Shown here piece by piece: positions 27,866-36,017 of a stretch of 64,000 nt of DNA. The stretch spans positions 124,001 to 188,000 of the forward strand of contig NZ_PUDR01000005.1 in assembly GCF_003012935.1 (NCBI RefSeq). The letters run 5' to 3'. How positions within the stretch are numbered: position 1 is the stretch's first letter; each line of letters opens with the position of its first letter. The DNA is from Pannonibacter carbonis. Lineage in GTDB: Bacteria; Pseudomonadota; Alphaproteobacteria; Rhizobiales; Stappiaceae. Both the position numbers and the translations under genes were made by a program. The notes under the pieces were generated by a model, which was not told the origin of the DNA, made no database searches, and was given only the letters and a program-made list of their open reading frames with translations.

Positions 27866-27955
27866 TCCCAAATCCCTCCGCCGGCACGACCCGGATCAGG
27901 TTCAAGGAGTTGGCACGATGCCTCTCAGCCCGGATATCGGGCACCCCCATGAGAC
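27866..27955 (-). promoter_or_regulatory. TPP riboswitch (THI element) upstream of thiM
   Basis: On the minus strand the conserved THI-box elements are present in order: GGGGGTGCCC near 27950, GGGCTGAGAGGC around 27918-27932, TTGAACCTGATCCGGGT around 27889-27905, and GTGCCGGCGGAGGGA closing the helix. The CTGAGA and ACCTGATC cores bind the pyrimidine and pyrophosphate ends of TPP. It should lower expression of thiM, thiD and the TRAP receptor gene when TPP is plentiful. The exact ends of helix P1 are approximate. Confidence 0.93.
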
Positions 27956-28082
27956 GGGAAGACAGCTAACAAGAGCGGCGGCGCAATGCAAGAGGCGATG
28001 GCATGTGTTGACGCGGCCGCGCCGATCGGCCATTCCACCTGTCACAGGGCAGCATCCGGACGCTGCCCCGCGAGGAGCCGCC

Positions 28083-28319
28083 ATGAAGCCGTTTTTCATC
28101 ATGATCAAGTGCAACCTGGGCGACACCTACAAGGTGGCAAACGCGATTGCCGATGCCGAGATTGCCTCGGAAATCTACTCGACCAGCGGCGACTATGACC
28201 TCCTGGTCAAGGTCTACATCGAAGACGGCGAGGACATCGGCCACTTCGTGAACCAGAAGCTGCACTGCCTCGATGGCATCCGCGACACGCGCACCATCAT
28301 CACCTTCAAGGCCTTCTGA
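28083..28319 (+). CDS. Stand-alone Lrp/AsnC ligand-binding (RAM) domain protein
   Basis: The 78-residue protein consists only of the ligand-binding and oligomerisation domain of Lrp/AsnC regulators (IKCNLGDTYKVANAIADAE, STSGDYDLLVKVYI, IRDTRTIITFKAF), without the DNA-binding part. The ATG at 28083 has GAGGAG 6 bases before it; the longer open frame from 27768 runs through the riboswitch and is not coding. Such SraA-like short proteins form octameric rings and may bind amino acids or modulate full-length Lrp proteins. It is divergent from the thiamine operon and convergent with a DMT permease gene. Confidence 0.88.
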   Translation: MKPFFIMIKCNLGDTYKVANAIADAEIASEIYSTSGDYDLLVKVYIEDGEDIGHFVNQKLHCLDGIRDTRTIITFKAF

Positions 28320-28374
28320 GCTCAGGCCTGACTTTCACGGAACAACCGCGCAAGAACGCCGTCGGAGGGCGCCA

Positions 28375-29430
28375 TCACGGTCGCATTGGCCCTCCGGCCT
28401 TGCGCGCCCGTGTGTCGTCGCGGCCAAGCTGCCGTTCGCGGAACATCACGAAAAGACCGGCGGCGGTCACGATGAGCGAGCCGACGATGACCTGCCAGAC
28501 CGGCACCTCGGCAAAGAACATCCAGCCCAGCAGCACCGCCCAGATCATGTTGGTGTAATCGAACGGGGCAATGGTCGAGGCGTCGGCATAGCGGTAGGAC
28601 TCGGTCATGATGATCTGCCCAATCCCGCCGGCGAGCCCGACGAAGATCAGGAGCCCCGCAGTCTCCCAGTCCGGCAGCACCCAGGCATAGGCAGGATCAA
28701 ACCAGCCAGCCGGGATCGTCAGCAATGCCATCAGCGATGCGCTGGCCGAGAACCAGAGAACAATCGTGGATGTGCGTTCGGTCTCGCACAGCTTACGCAC
28801 GAAAATCATGGCCATGCCGGAGAACAGCGCCCCGACGGCAGCCGCAAGGGCGCCAAACCAGGTCGCTTCCGTGATCTGCAATCCGCCCATGTGCGGCGAC
28901 AGGATGATCATGATCCCACAGAAGCCAACAGCGACTGCACTCCAGCGATAGACGCGGACCGTTTCCCCCAGAAACAGGAAAGCCAGAACGACGGTAAACA
29001 GCGGCGAGGCAAAACCGATCGCCGTGGCATCGGGCAGAGGCAGGTATCTCAGCGCGGTGAAGGAACAGGCCATGGCCAGCATGCCCACCGTCGCCCGCCC
29101 AATATGCCCGAGCGGCTGGCGGGTGTGCATCGCCGAAACCAGTTCACGCCGCCAGAGCAGGATGACCAGCACCGGAACAATGCCGAAGAAGTTGCGCGCA
29201 AACACAACCTGTCCGATCGGCACCCGCTCGGCTGCGATCTTGAGCGCGACCACCATGATCGAGAAAACAAGCGTGGACGCTACCTTCAGGCCGATGCCGA
29301 GGAGAGGCTTGTGCTCCGTCCGGTCGACGGCCTGCGGCGGGATCGTATCCGCCTGGCGATCCTGCAATTCGCCATCTGGCCGGGTGGGAACGCCTTCATC
29401 TCGAGGTGTCCCTGCGTCCTTCAACGCCAT
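28375..29430 (-). CDS. DMT superfamily permease (two EamA domains)
   Basis: The 351-residue protein has a polar N-terminal extension of about 45 residues and then ten hydrophobic segments in two EamA repeats. Typical segments are FTALRYLPLPDATAIGFASP at the end of repeat 1 and ESYRYADASTIAPFDYTNMI near the end of repeat 2. This matches the drug/metabolite transporter group that includes RhaT-like, S-adenosylmethionine and riboflavin (RibN-type) carriers. I chose the ATG at 29430, which has AAGGA 7 bases upstream; the ATG at 29436 is too close to it. The substrate is unknown. It resides in the inner membrane. Confidence 0.85.
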   Translation of the reverse strand: MALKDAGTPRDEGVPTRPDGELQDRQADTIPPQAVDRTEHKPLLGIGLKVASTLVFSIMVVALKIAAERVPIGQVVFARNFFGIVPVLVILLWRRELVSAMHTRQPLGHIGRATVGMLAMACSFTALRYLPLPDATAIGFASPLFTVVLAFLFLGETVRVYRWSAVAVGFCGIMIILSPHMGGLQITEATWFGALAAAVGALFSGMAMIFVRKLCETERTSTIVLWFSASASLMALLTIPAGWFDPAYAWVLPDWETAGLLIFVGLAGGIGQIIMTESYRYADASTIAPFDYTNMIWAVLLGWMFFAEVPVWQVIVGSLIVTAAGLFVMFRERQLGRDDTRARKAGGPMRP

Positions 29431-29746
29431 GGTCATGTCCTTGTCGCCAGCTCTTTGATCTGGAGGTGGCCGGCTGGGGAGCCACTTCTTGGGGAGGAAA
29501 GGAGGGCAGGAGTCCGCCACGATGAGACCGATTTCAAGACGGCAATCATGGCAGAGAGATGGCAGGATTGAACGAGTCGCGACCTTACTGAAGCAAGCAG
29601 CGCGGCGGAGGTCAAGCCGGGAGTGCGAACGGCTAGGAAAGGCAGAGGCAGGTCACGCCCCCTGACAGCCATCTGGTTGCACGGTGGCAAGAATGCAATT
29701 AATTGCTTGTCCAGGTGTTGTAGGCAGAGCGACCGGGAGCCGCGCG
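29431..29746. other. Divergent intergenic region (DMT permease / unknown membrane protein)
   Basis: About 316 bases without a convincing gene. A GAGCCACTTCTTGGGGAGGAAAGG segment and AT-richer sequence near 29690-29710 could belong to promoters. I see no clear inverted repeat. Confidence 0.4.
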
Positions 29747-30412
29747 ATGGAAAGCATCTCCATACCTGCCGCAGCGGCGGTAACCGCAAGCGTCTCGGTC
29801 GTCATCTGGGTCGCGACACGCCTGTTCGACTGGATCAAGGACTGGCGCGCAACACGACGTGAAAACCGGAACTATATCCGCGCGCTCTATGCTGAAATCG
29901 ACTTCAACACTTATGATATGGAACTGTTCCAGTCGCAGTCAGCATCAATCAAGGCAGTGGTAGACAAGGTTCGGAGTACTCAGGGCTTCATTCCCCACAT
30001 TACCGACGCACGTCACACTGACATCTATCGATCAGATGTATCTAAGATTACATACGTTAATAACGATCTCACCGGCCAATTGGTGTGCTTTTACGGCTTT
30101 CTGGAGAAGCTCAAGACGCAGATAGATGGCATTCATCTCAAGAGCTTCACCCTGATCTCAGCCGACGGACGCGAGGCAACAATTCGTGAAATCTTCAAGA
30201 CTGTCGGGGAATGCGCGACATTCGGGCGAACAATACTCGGTGTGATGGAACTGGAGTATTCAGCGCTTAACTTGCGTCGTACGCAGAGAAATTCCCCGCA
30301 AACAAGCACGAGCGCCGCAGGTCTCGAACAGAGGTACCAGCAGTTTCGGTCAAATCTTGATCGGGTCCGGACCGCGCATCAGAATTCTCCTCTTTCACAC
30401 CCAACTAGATAG
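29747..30412 (+). CDS. Membrane-anchored protein of unknown function
   Basis: From the ATG at 29747 (GGGAG 8 bases before) the protein has 221 residues. One hydrophobic segment near the N-terminus (AAAAVTASVSVVIWVATRLF) is followed by a basic stretch (KDWRATRREN) and a largely helical cytoplasmic part without Cys clusters or known motifs; the end is Ser/Thr/Gln-rich. Base composition is visibly more AT-rich than in the neighbours, with codons such as AAT, ATA and TAT more frequent, which suggests recent acquisition. I do not recognise a family. The arrangement of one membrane helix plus helical domain resembles small proteins of defence or phage origin, but nothing specific supports that. Confidence 0.7.
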   Translation: MESISIPAAAAVTASVSVVIWVATRLFDWIKDWRATRRENRNYIRALYAEIDFNTYDMELFQSQSASIKAVVDKVRSTQGFIPHITDARHTDIYRSDVSKITYVNNDLTGQLVCFYGFLEKLKTQIDGIHLKSFTLISADGREATIREIFKTVGECATFGRTILGVMELEYSALNLRRTQRNSPQTSTSAAGLEQRYQQFRSNLDRVRTAHQNSPLSHPTR

Positions 30413-30440
30413 CACTTTCTGGCGAAATTTTCAACGACCA

Positions 30441-32741
30441 CTACCGTGCCGCCTGAATGGCCTGCCACACCTTCTGCGGCGTGGCTGGCATGTCGATGTG
30501 CTGGACGCCGGCGCCCTCGCGCAGCGCCATCTGCAGCGCGTTCATCACGGAGGCGCAGCCGCCGATGGTGCCCGCCTCCCCGGCGCCCTTGATGCCCAGC
30601 GCATTGGTGGTGGAGGGAATGTTGTTGGTCTCGAAATGAATGTCCGGCAGGTCGGCAGCCCGAATCAGCCGGTAGTCGAGCAGCGAGGCCGTCAGCAGCT
30701 GGCCGTCGGCATCGTAGACGGTCTCCTCACACAGCGCCTGGCTGATGGCCTGAGCGGTGCCGCCGATCACCTGCCCGGCGAGCAGGATCGGGTTCACCGT
30801 GACGCCGAAATCGTCAACGATCGTGTAGTTGGTGATGGTGATGTCGCCCGTCTCCGGGTCCACCTCCAGCTCGCAGACATGCGTCCCGTTCGGATAGGTC
30901 GCCTCGACCTGCTTCACTTCCTCCTGACCGGCGAGCGGCTCGGACGCACCGGCGGCGATCTCGGCCAGCGTCACCATCCGGTCCGTGCCGACGACCCGCA
31001 CGGTGCCATCGACCAGTTCCAGATCCTCCGGTCCGGCTTCCAGCTTCTCGGCCGCCTGGTCCTTGATCTTCTGCACGAGGCTCTTCGACGCCTTCAGCAC
31101 GGACGGCAGCCCCAGCGGAATGGAGCGCGACCCGCCCGTGCCCCCACCCTTGCGCACCCGGTCAGTGTCGCCCTGGATGACCTCGATGCGGTCTAGATCG
31201 AGACCGAGCTCTTCGGCGATGACCTGGGCATAGGAGGTGGCATGGCCCTGGCCGTTGGTCTGCGTGCCGATCAGCAGCGTCACCGTGCCGTTGCCATTCA
31301 GCTCGACGGTCGCTTCCTCCCCGCCCGGGAAGGCGCAAGCCTCGATGTAGCAGCACATGCCGATGCCGCGGAACTTGCCACGGGCGGCGCTGTCGGCCTT
31401 GCGCGCGGCAACGCCGGCCCAGTCGGCCACCTGCAACGCCTTGTCCATGTGCGCGGTGAAGTCACCCGTGTCGTACAGGCGTCCCGTCGGCGTGCGATAA
31501 GGCAGCGCCTCCTTCGGGATGAAGTTGCGGCGGCGGATCTCGTCGGAGGCAAGGCCCAGATCAAGGGCCGCCTGCTCGATAAGCCGCTCGATCAGATAGG
31601 CCGCCTCCGGACGGCCGGCGCCGCGATAGGCATCGGTCGGCACCGTATGCGCATAGACGCCCGTTGCCGTCACATGCAGCGCGGGGATGTCGTAGAGCCC
31701 GGTCGACATGGACGTGCCGACAAAGGGAATGAACGGCCCGAACTGGTGCAGATAGGCCCCCATTGCCGCGAGCACATGGATGCGCAGGCCGAGGATCTTG
31801 CCGTTTGCGCCCAGTGCCAGCTCCGCCGTCGTCACGTTGTCGCGGCCATGGGCATCGGTGACGAAGTGGTCCATGCGCTCGCCAGTCCACTTCACGGGCC
31901 GGCGCAGTTTCTCGGCCGCAAACAGGCAGAGCGGATATTCGCGGTAGACGAACATCTTGGTGCCGAAGCCGCCGCCGACCTCGGGCGTGACAATGCGCAG
32001 CTGCGAGGGCTCGATGCCGAGGATGTCGCGGGCGATGATGTCGCGCATGCCGTGGCCGCCTTGCGTGCCGGCGGTCAGGGTGTAGCGCCCGCTCGACGGA
32101 TCGAACTCGGCAACGCAGGCGCGCGGCTCCATGTAGTTGGCCACAAGCCGGTTGTTGTGCAGCTTGATCTGCGACACATGTGCGGTCGAGGCAAAGGCCG
32201 TTTCCGTCTTTGCGGCATCGCCATGGCCGAGCGTGAAGGCGCGGTTGGTGCCGAACTCGGGCCAGACGAGCGGTGCGTCGTCCTGCAGCGCCGCCTCGAT
32301 GTCCACCACCACATCCAGCGGCGTGTATTCCACCTCGATCAGCTCCGCAGCGGATTTCGCGGCATTAACGCTGTCAGCGACGATGAAGGCGATGGCATCG
32401 CCCACGTGGCGGACCGTGTCAGAGCACAGGACCGGCCGCTCCGGCACCTTGTGCGTCGTGCCGTCGACCTGCCGCATCACGGCCTTGGTCGGCATCGGCT
32501 TCATCGCGCCGAGATCGGCGGCGGTCAGCACCAGATGGACGCCGGGTGCAGCCCGGGCGGCGTCGAGCCCGTCGAGCTTGATCGTGGCATGGGCCATGGC
32601 CGAGCGCAGCACGTAAGCCTGCAGCAGGCCCTCGGGTGCAAAGTCGTCGGTGTAGCGGCCGCGCCCGGTGATCAGGGTCGCGTCTTCCTTGCGCCGGATC
32701 GGTGCCCCGATTCCGAACTTCTTCGGCGTCATGTCGTTCAT
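30441..32741 (-). CDS. Molybdopterin-binding subunit of xanthine dehydrogenase/CO dehydrogenase family (CoxL-like), orphan
   Basis: The 766-residue protein is the large catalytic subunit of a molybdenum hydroxylase. It shows GAPIRRKEDATLITGRGRYT at the start, the QGGHGMRD and GGGFGTKMFVYREYP cofactor-binding segments, TDAYRGAGRPEA in the active-site loop, and the catalytic Glu in IKGAGEAGTIGG. The AYRGAGR form indicates the CoxL 'form II' group, whose substrates are often not CO. The FAD-binding and [2Fe-2S] subunits, normally encoded beside it, are absent here, so it must share partners encoded elsewhere or be non-functional. The gene is full length. A TetR gene follows upstream on the same strand. 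Confidence 0.92.
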   Translation of the reverse strand: MNDMTPKKFGIGAPIRRKEDATLITGRGRYTDDFAPEGLLQAYVLRSAMAHATIKLDGLDAARAAPGVHLVLTAADLGAMKPMPTKAVMRQVDGTTHKVPERPVLCSDTVRHVGDAIAFIVADSVNAAKSAAELIEVEYTPLDVVVDIEAALQDDAPLVWPEFGTNRAFTLGHGDAAKTETAFASTAHVSQIKLHNNRLVANYMEPRACVAEFDPSSGRYTLTAGTQGGHGMRDIIARDILGIEPSQLRIVTPEVGGGFGTKMFVYREYPLCLFAAEKLRRPVKWTGERMDHFVTDAHGRDNVTTAELALGANGKILGLRIHVLAAMGAYLHQFGPFIPFVGTSMSTGLYDIPALHVTATGVYAHTVPTDAYRGAGRPEAAYLIERLIEQAALDLGLASDEIRRRNFIPKEALPYRTPTGRLYDTGDFTAHMDKALQVADWAGVAARKADSAARGKFRGIGMCCYIEACAFPGGEEATVELNGNGTVTLLIGTQTNGQGHATSYAQVIAEELGLDLDRIEVIQGDTDRVRKGGGTGGSRSIPLGLPSVLKASKSLVQKIKDQAAEKLEAGPEDLELVDGTVRVVGTDRMVTLAEIAAGASEPLAGQEEVKQVEATYPNGTHVCELEVDPETGDITITNYTIVDDFGVTVNPILLAGQVIGGTAQAISQALCEETVYDADGQLLTASLLDYRLIRAADLPDIHFETNNIPSTTNALGIKGAGEAGTIGGCASVMNALQMALREGAGVQHIDMPATPQKVWQAIQAAR

Positions 32742-32867
32742 CTGGAGGCGGCCTCAAGCTTTGGGGGAAAGCCGGCGACAGGGGAAAAAGCCGCAGGCTT
32801 GTCTTGCATTGCGGAAAGAATAGCGCGCGGATGCCGCCCCGACCACCCCTGGCGGCCATCACCTGTC

Positions 32868-33518
32868 TCACGCGCTTTCGTTCAGCTTCAGTCCGTTCAG
32901 CACCAGATCGACATGGGCCGCCTTGAACGCGTCCAGATCAATGGGTTGGTGCCGCGCAAAGGTCAGCTGCCAGATCGCCGCCATCAGTCCCGGGGCAAAG
33001 AGAACCATCGGCAGGCGGGCCAACGGCCCATCGCGAAACTCGCCGCGCTCCACGCCTAGACGGACCACAGCGCCGATCAGCGCCGTACCCTTGCTGATGA
33101 CTTCGCGGTGATAAAATTCGGTGATGCCGGGAAACCGTGGTCCCTCCGCAATCAGGATGCGCATCAGCACATGTGCATCTGACTTCAGAACCAGCTCATA
33201 GAGCTGCCCGATCATGTGCTCCAGCAAGGCCGTGGCACTGCCCGGGTAGCTTGAAATCGCCATGCCGATCGCGTCGAGATTGCTTGTCAGGCGGGAGCGG
33301 ACGACGGCCTCGAACAGCGCCTCCTTGCTGTCGAAGTAGCGATAGATCGTTCCCTTGACGACCCCGGCCCGCGCCGCGACGTCCTCCAGCCGCGTGCCTT
33401 CAAAGCCATTCGCAGCAAACTCCGCAAAACCTGCGGCGATAATTTCGCCCGGCCGCTGTTCCCGGCGGCGTTGTCTAGGCTTCGGTGATGCGGTTCCCGC
33501 CGCTGCGTCGTCGATCAT
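32868..33518 (-). CDS. TetR/AcrR family transcriptional regulator
   Basis: The 216-residue protein has a TetR helix-turn-helix at about residues 25-70 (IIAAGFAEFAANGFEGTRLE, then VVKGTIYRYFDSKEALFEAV) and a ligand-binding C-terminal domain. GAGG lies 7 bases before the ATG. It is divergent from the DevB-type gene with 93 bases between, where a palindromic site probably serves as its operator, so it most likely represses the exporter operon and itself until an effector binds. The 126-base gap to the CoxL-like gene downstream allows readthrough transcription. Confidence 0.93.
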   Translation of the reverse strand: MIDDAAAGTASPKPRQRRREQRPGEIIAAGFAEFAANGFEGTRLEDVAARAGVVKGTIYRYFDSKEALFEAVVRSRLTSNLDAIGMAISSYPGSATALLEHMIGQLYELVLKSDAHVLMRILIAEGPRFPGITEFYHREVISKGTALIGAVVRLGVERGEFRDGPLARLPMVLFAPGLMAAIWQLTFARHQPIDLDAFKAAHVDLVLNGLKLNESA

Positions 33519-33550
33519 GCCAGTTGCCTCGTCGCGGTTATGACGATATT

Positions 33551-33568
33551 AATGACTCATGGGTCATT
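33551..33568. promoter_or_regulatory. Probable TetR operator
   Basis: AATGACTCATGGGTCATT is an 18-bp inverted repeat with 8 of 9 pairs matching. It lies between the divergent TetR and exporter genes, 33 bases from the TetR start codon and 44 from the DevB-type start. Spacing and symmetry suit a TetR dimer. Confidence 0.75.
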
Positions 33569-33611
33569 AAAAAGATATCCCTCAAGATGTCCCGAACCGA
33601 CAGGGAACACA

Positions 33612-34802
33612 ATGGACAGCCAGCCTCATGTCGCGAGCACGCAGCCTGCGCCCTCGTACCCCGCAAAGACACCGCGTCGGCGCAGCCTTTGGGCTCGTCT
33701 GGCGGTTGGCGTTGCGCTGATCGGGATGGTGGCGGCTGGCGGCTATGTGGCTCGGCAGCGGCTGCTGGACGCCTCCACCGCAGCCAGCCCCACCGCTGCC
33801 AGCCCCACCGTAGAGCGGCCGGCGCCACGCGATGCCGCCATTGGTCTTGCCACGCTTTTGCCCGCCAGCCAGATCCGCACCCTCGCCCTGCCCTCCGGCT
33901 CGACGGACGCGCGCATTGCCGTGCTGGACGTGGAGCTCGGGGATCAGGTCAAGGCCGGCGACGTTCTCGCCCGGCTCGACAATGAGGGACGGCTGCAACA
34001 CGCCGTGAGGCTCGCGGAAGCAACCGTCAATGTGCGCAAGGCCGAGCTGGATCTGGCGCGCGACCGCAATCAGGCGAGCATCGGCGAGGCCCGCGCAGCC
34101 CTCGCCCGCGAGGAAGCGGCAGCGCTGGTCGCAGACCAGGAACTGGAGCGCACCCGCAGTCTCTTCAACCGCAACTTCGTTGCAAAGGCCGCATTGGACC
34201 AGGCCGAAGCAACGGCCAGCCAGGCGCGCCAGCGCGTGGAAGCGGCCAGTGCCACCCTGTCCCGCTATGTCACCGGAGAAGGAGTTCCCGCCTCGGTGCT
34301 GGAACAGGGCGACATCCGGCTTGCGCTCAGCAACCTCGACCAGGCCGAACGCCAGCTCGATGCCAGCCGGCAAGATCTGGAGCAGGCCTACATTCGCGCC
34401 CCGATCAACGGCACGATCATCGCCATCCATGCCCGTGCGGGGGAAAAGCCCTCCGGCAGCGGCATTCTGGAGCTGGCGGATACGTCGCACATGATCGGCC
34501 GCGCGGAGATCTATGAAACCAGCATCGCGTCAGTGGTCCTCGGTGCGAAAGCGACACTCCAGTCCTCCGCCCTCCCGGACGAGCTGCGAGGCACGGTGTC
34601 ACGCATCGGACTGCAGGTGCAGCGCCAGAGCATCATCGACAAGAACCCCGCCGCCAACACCGACGCCCGGGTCATTGAAGTCGACATCACGCTGGATGGC
34701 CCGTCCACGGCCCTTGCTGGCCGCCTGATCGGACTGCAGGCGCTGGCGCGGATCGCCCCCGGGCACGCGGCCGGAAACCAGCCCACGCAAGGTGGCCAAT
34801 GA
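33612..34802 (+). CDS. Periplasmic adaptor of DevBCA-type ABC exporter (HlyD family)
   Basis: The start ATG at 33612 has AGGGA 7 bases upstream, giving 396 residues; the longer frame from 33540 crosses the operator. One N-terminal transmembrane segment (LARLAVGVALIGMVAAGGYVA) is followed by a barrel-sandwich hybrid half-motif (VELGDQVKAGDVLARLDNEG), a long alpha-helical hairpin (RSLFNRNFVAKAALDQAEAT) and the second half (YIRAPINGTIIAIHARAGEK). This is the membrane-fusion protein linking an inner-membrane ABC transporter to an outer-membrane channel. The DevB subgroup was first known from cyanobacterial heterocyst glycolipid export. It overlaps the permease gene by four bases. Confidence 0.92.
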   Translation: MDSQPHVASTQPAPSYPAKTPRRRSLWARLAVGVALIGMVAAGGYVARQRLLDASTAASPTAASPTVERPAPRDAAIGLATLLPASQIRTLALPSGSTDARIAVLDVELGDQVKAGDVLARLDNEGRLQHAVRLAEATVNVRKAELDLARDRNQASIGEARAALAREEAAALVADQELERTRSLFNRNFVAKAALDQAEATASQARQRVEAASATLSRYVTGEGVPASVLEQGDIRLALSNLDQAERQLDASRQDLEQAYIRAPINGTIIAIHARAGEKPSGSGILELADTSHMIGRAEIYETSIASVVLGAKATLQSSALPDELRGTVSRIGLQVQRQSIIDKNPAANTDARVIEVDITLDGPSTALAGRLIGLQALARIAPGHAAGNQPTQGGQ

Positions 34803-36001
34803 TGACGGCGTCGCGAAAGCCAGTCACCGCACGCGTCCTGACGCTTCTGCTGGGACGGCTGCCGATCGGCTGGCTGCAGCTGACGCACAACAGGACGCGC
34901 CTGATCGCCGCCGTTGGCGGCGTGGCCTTCGCCAACATTCTGGTCTTCATGCAGCTCGGCTTTTTCGGGGCCTTGCTGGAGACAATCCGGATGCCCTACC
35001 GCCTGCTGGATGCCGATATCTTCCTGACGGCCGCAGATGCCAACACGCTGACAGATGGCAGCTATCTTCCGCGCCAGCGACTGTACGAGGCTCTGGCACG
35101 GCCCGACATCGAGGGCGGGCACGCCTGGTATGTCGGCAAGCTGGACTGGGATCTGGCTCCGGGGCAGTCGATTTCCCTGCAGGTCTTCGGCTTTGACCCG
35201 GCAACGCGGCCATTCCGGTCACAGGAGCTGAATGACCAGCTGACAGCGTTGTCGGTGCCTGACACCGCTCTGCTCGACATGGCAACGCGCACGCTCGACA
35301 AGTCCCGCTTTGCAAATGCCTCGCTCAAAGCGCCCGTGTCACTGGAACTTGCAGGGCGGCAACTGGATCTGATCGGCGGCTTCCGGATCGGTGGCGGTTT
35401 CGAAGCAGATGGCTATCTGATCGTCTCGGACCAGACTTTCATGCGGCTGTTTCCTGCCAGAAGTCCCGGCGCGCCAAACCACATCCTGCTGCGCAAGGCT
35501 GGTGGGACCCAGGCTGACCAAGTCGCCACGGACCTGCGAGAGGTGCTGCCAGCGGAAGACACCCGCGTCGAGACGCTCGCGAGCGCCATCGCCAAGGACC
35601 AGAGCTACCAGACGACAAAGCGTCCGGTCGGCGTCGTCTTCGGCTTTGGCGTCATCATCGGCATGCTGGTCGGGATCATCATCGTCTATCAGGTGTTGTC
35701 GACCGACGTCGCCGATCACCTGAAGGAATATGCGACCTTCAAGGCCATGGGCTATCCGCGCCGGTTCTTCCTCGGCATCGTCTTTGAAGAAGCCGTGCTG
35801 CTGGCCCTGCTCGGCTTCGTACCGGGCCTTCTCATCGCCACCGGGTTTTACGCCGTGGTCTCGAAGGCAACCGGATTGCCGCTCGAAATGAACATGATGC
35901 GGGCCGGCGCGGTGCTGATCGGCACAATTGCCGCCTGTGCACTTTCCGGCGCGCTTGCCACCCGGCGCCTCAATGCCGCCGACCCGGCTGACCTGTTCTG
36001 A
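34799..36001 (+). CDS. DevC-type ABC exporter permease
   Basis: The 400-residue permease belongs to the FtsX/MacB-like fold, DevC subgroup. It begins with a transmembrane helix (IAAVGGVAFANILVFMQLGFFG) followed by a large periplasmic domain of about 200 residues. Three further helices lie in the C-terminal part (FGFGVIIGMLVGIIIVYQVL; EEAVLLALLGFVPGLLIATG; GAVLIGTIAACALSGALATR). The gene overlaps the adaptor stop by ATGA and is followed 16 bases later by the ATPase gene, so the three form an operon. The exported compound is unknown; the TetR control suggests a toxic or signal molecule. Confidence 0.93.
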   Translation: MMTASRKPVTARVLTLLLGRLPIGWLQLTHNRTRLIAAVGGVAFANILVFMQLGFFGALLETIRMPYRLLDADIFLTAADANTLTDGSYLPRQRLYEALARPDIEGGHAWYVGKLDWDLAPGQSISLQVFGFDPATRPFRSQELNDQLTALSVPDTALLDMATRTLDKSRFANASLKAPVSLELAGRQLDLIGGFRIGGGFEADGYLIVSDQTFMRLFPARSPGAPNHILLRKAGGTQADQVATDLREVLPAEDTRVETLASAIAKDQSYQTTKRPVGVVFGFGVIIGMLVGIIIVYQVLSTDVADHLKEYATFKAMGYPRRFFLGIVFEEAVLLALLGFVPGLLIATGFYAVVSKATGLPLEMNMMRAGAVLIGTIAACALSGALATRRLNAADPADLF

Positions 36002-36017
36002 TGCGAGGATCCAACGC

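Noticed and set aside
27866-27955. Possible CRISPR or palindromic repeat near the thiamine genes
   Set aside because: The conserved blocks and their order match the TPP riboswitch exactly; there is no array of repeats anywhere in the window.
27768-28082. N-terminal extension of the RAM-domain protein
   Set aside because: The frame runs through the TPP riboswitch on the other strand; the ATG at 28083 has a good ribosome-binding site and gives the normal domain.
31242-33059. 605-residue frame antisense to the CoxL-like gene
   Set aside because: The overlapping large subunit gene has full motifs; the antisense frame has none and also crosses into the TetR gene.
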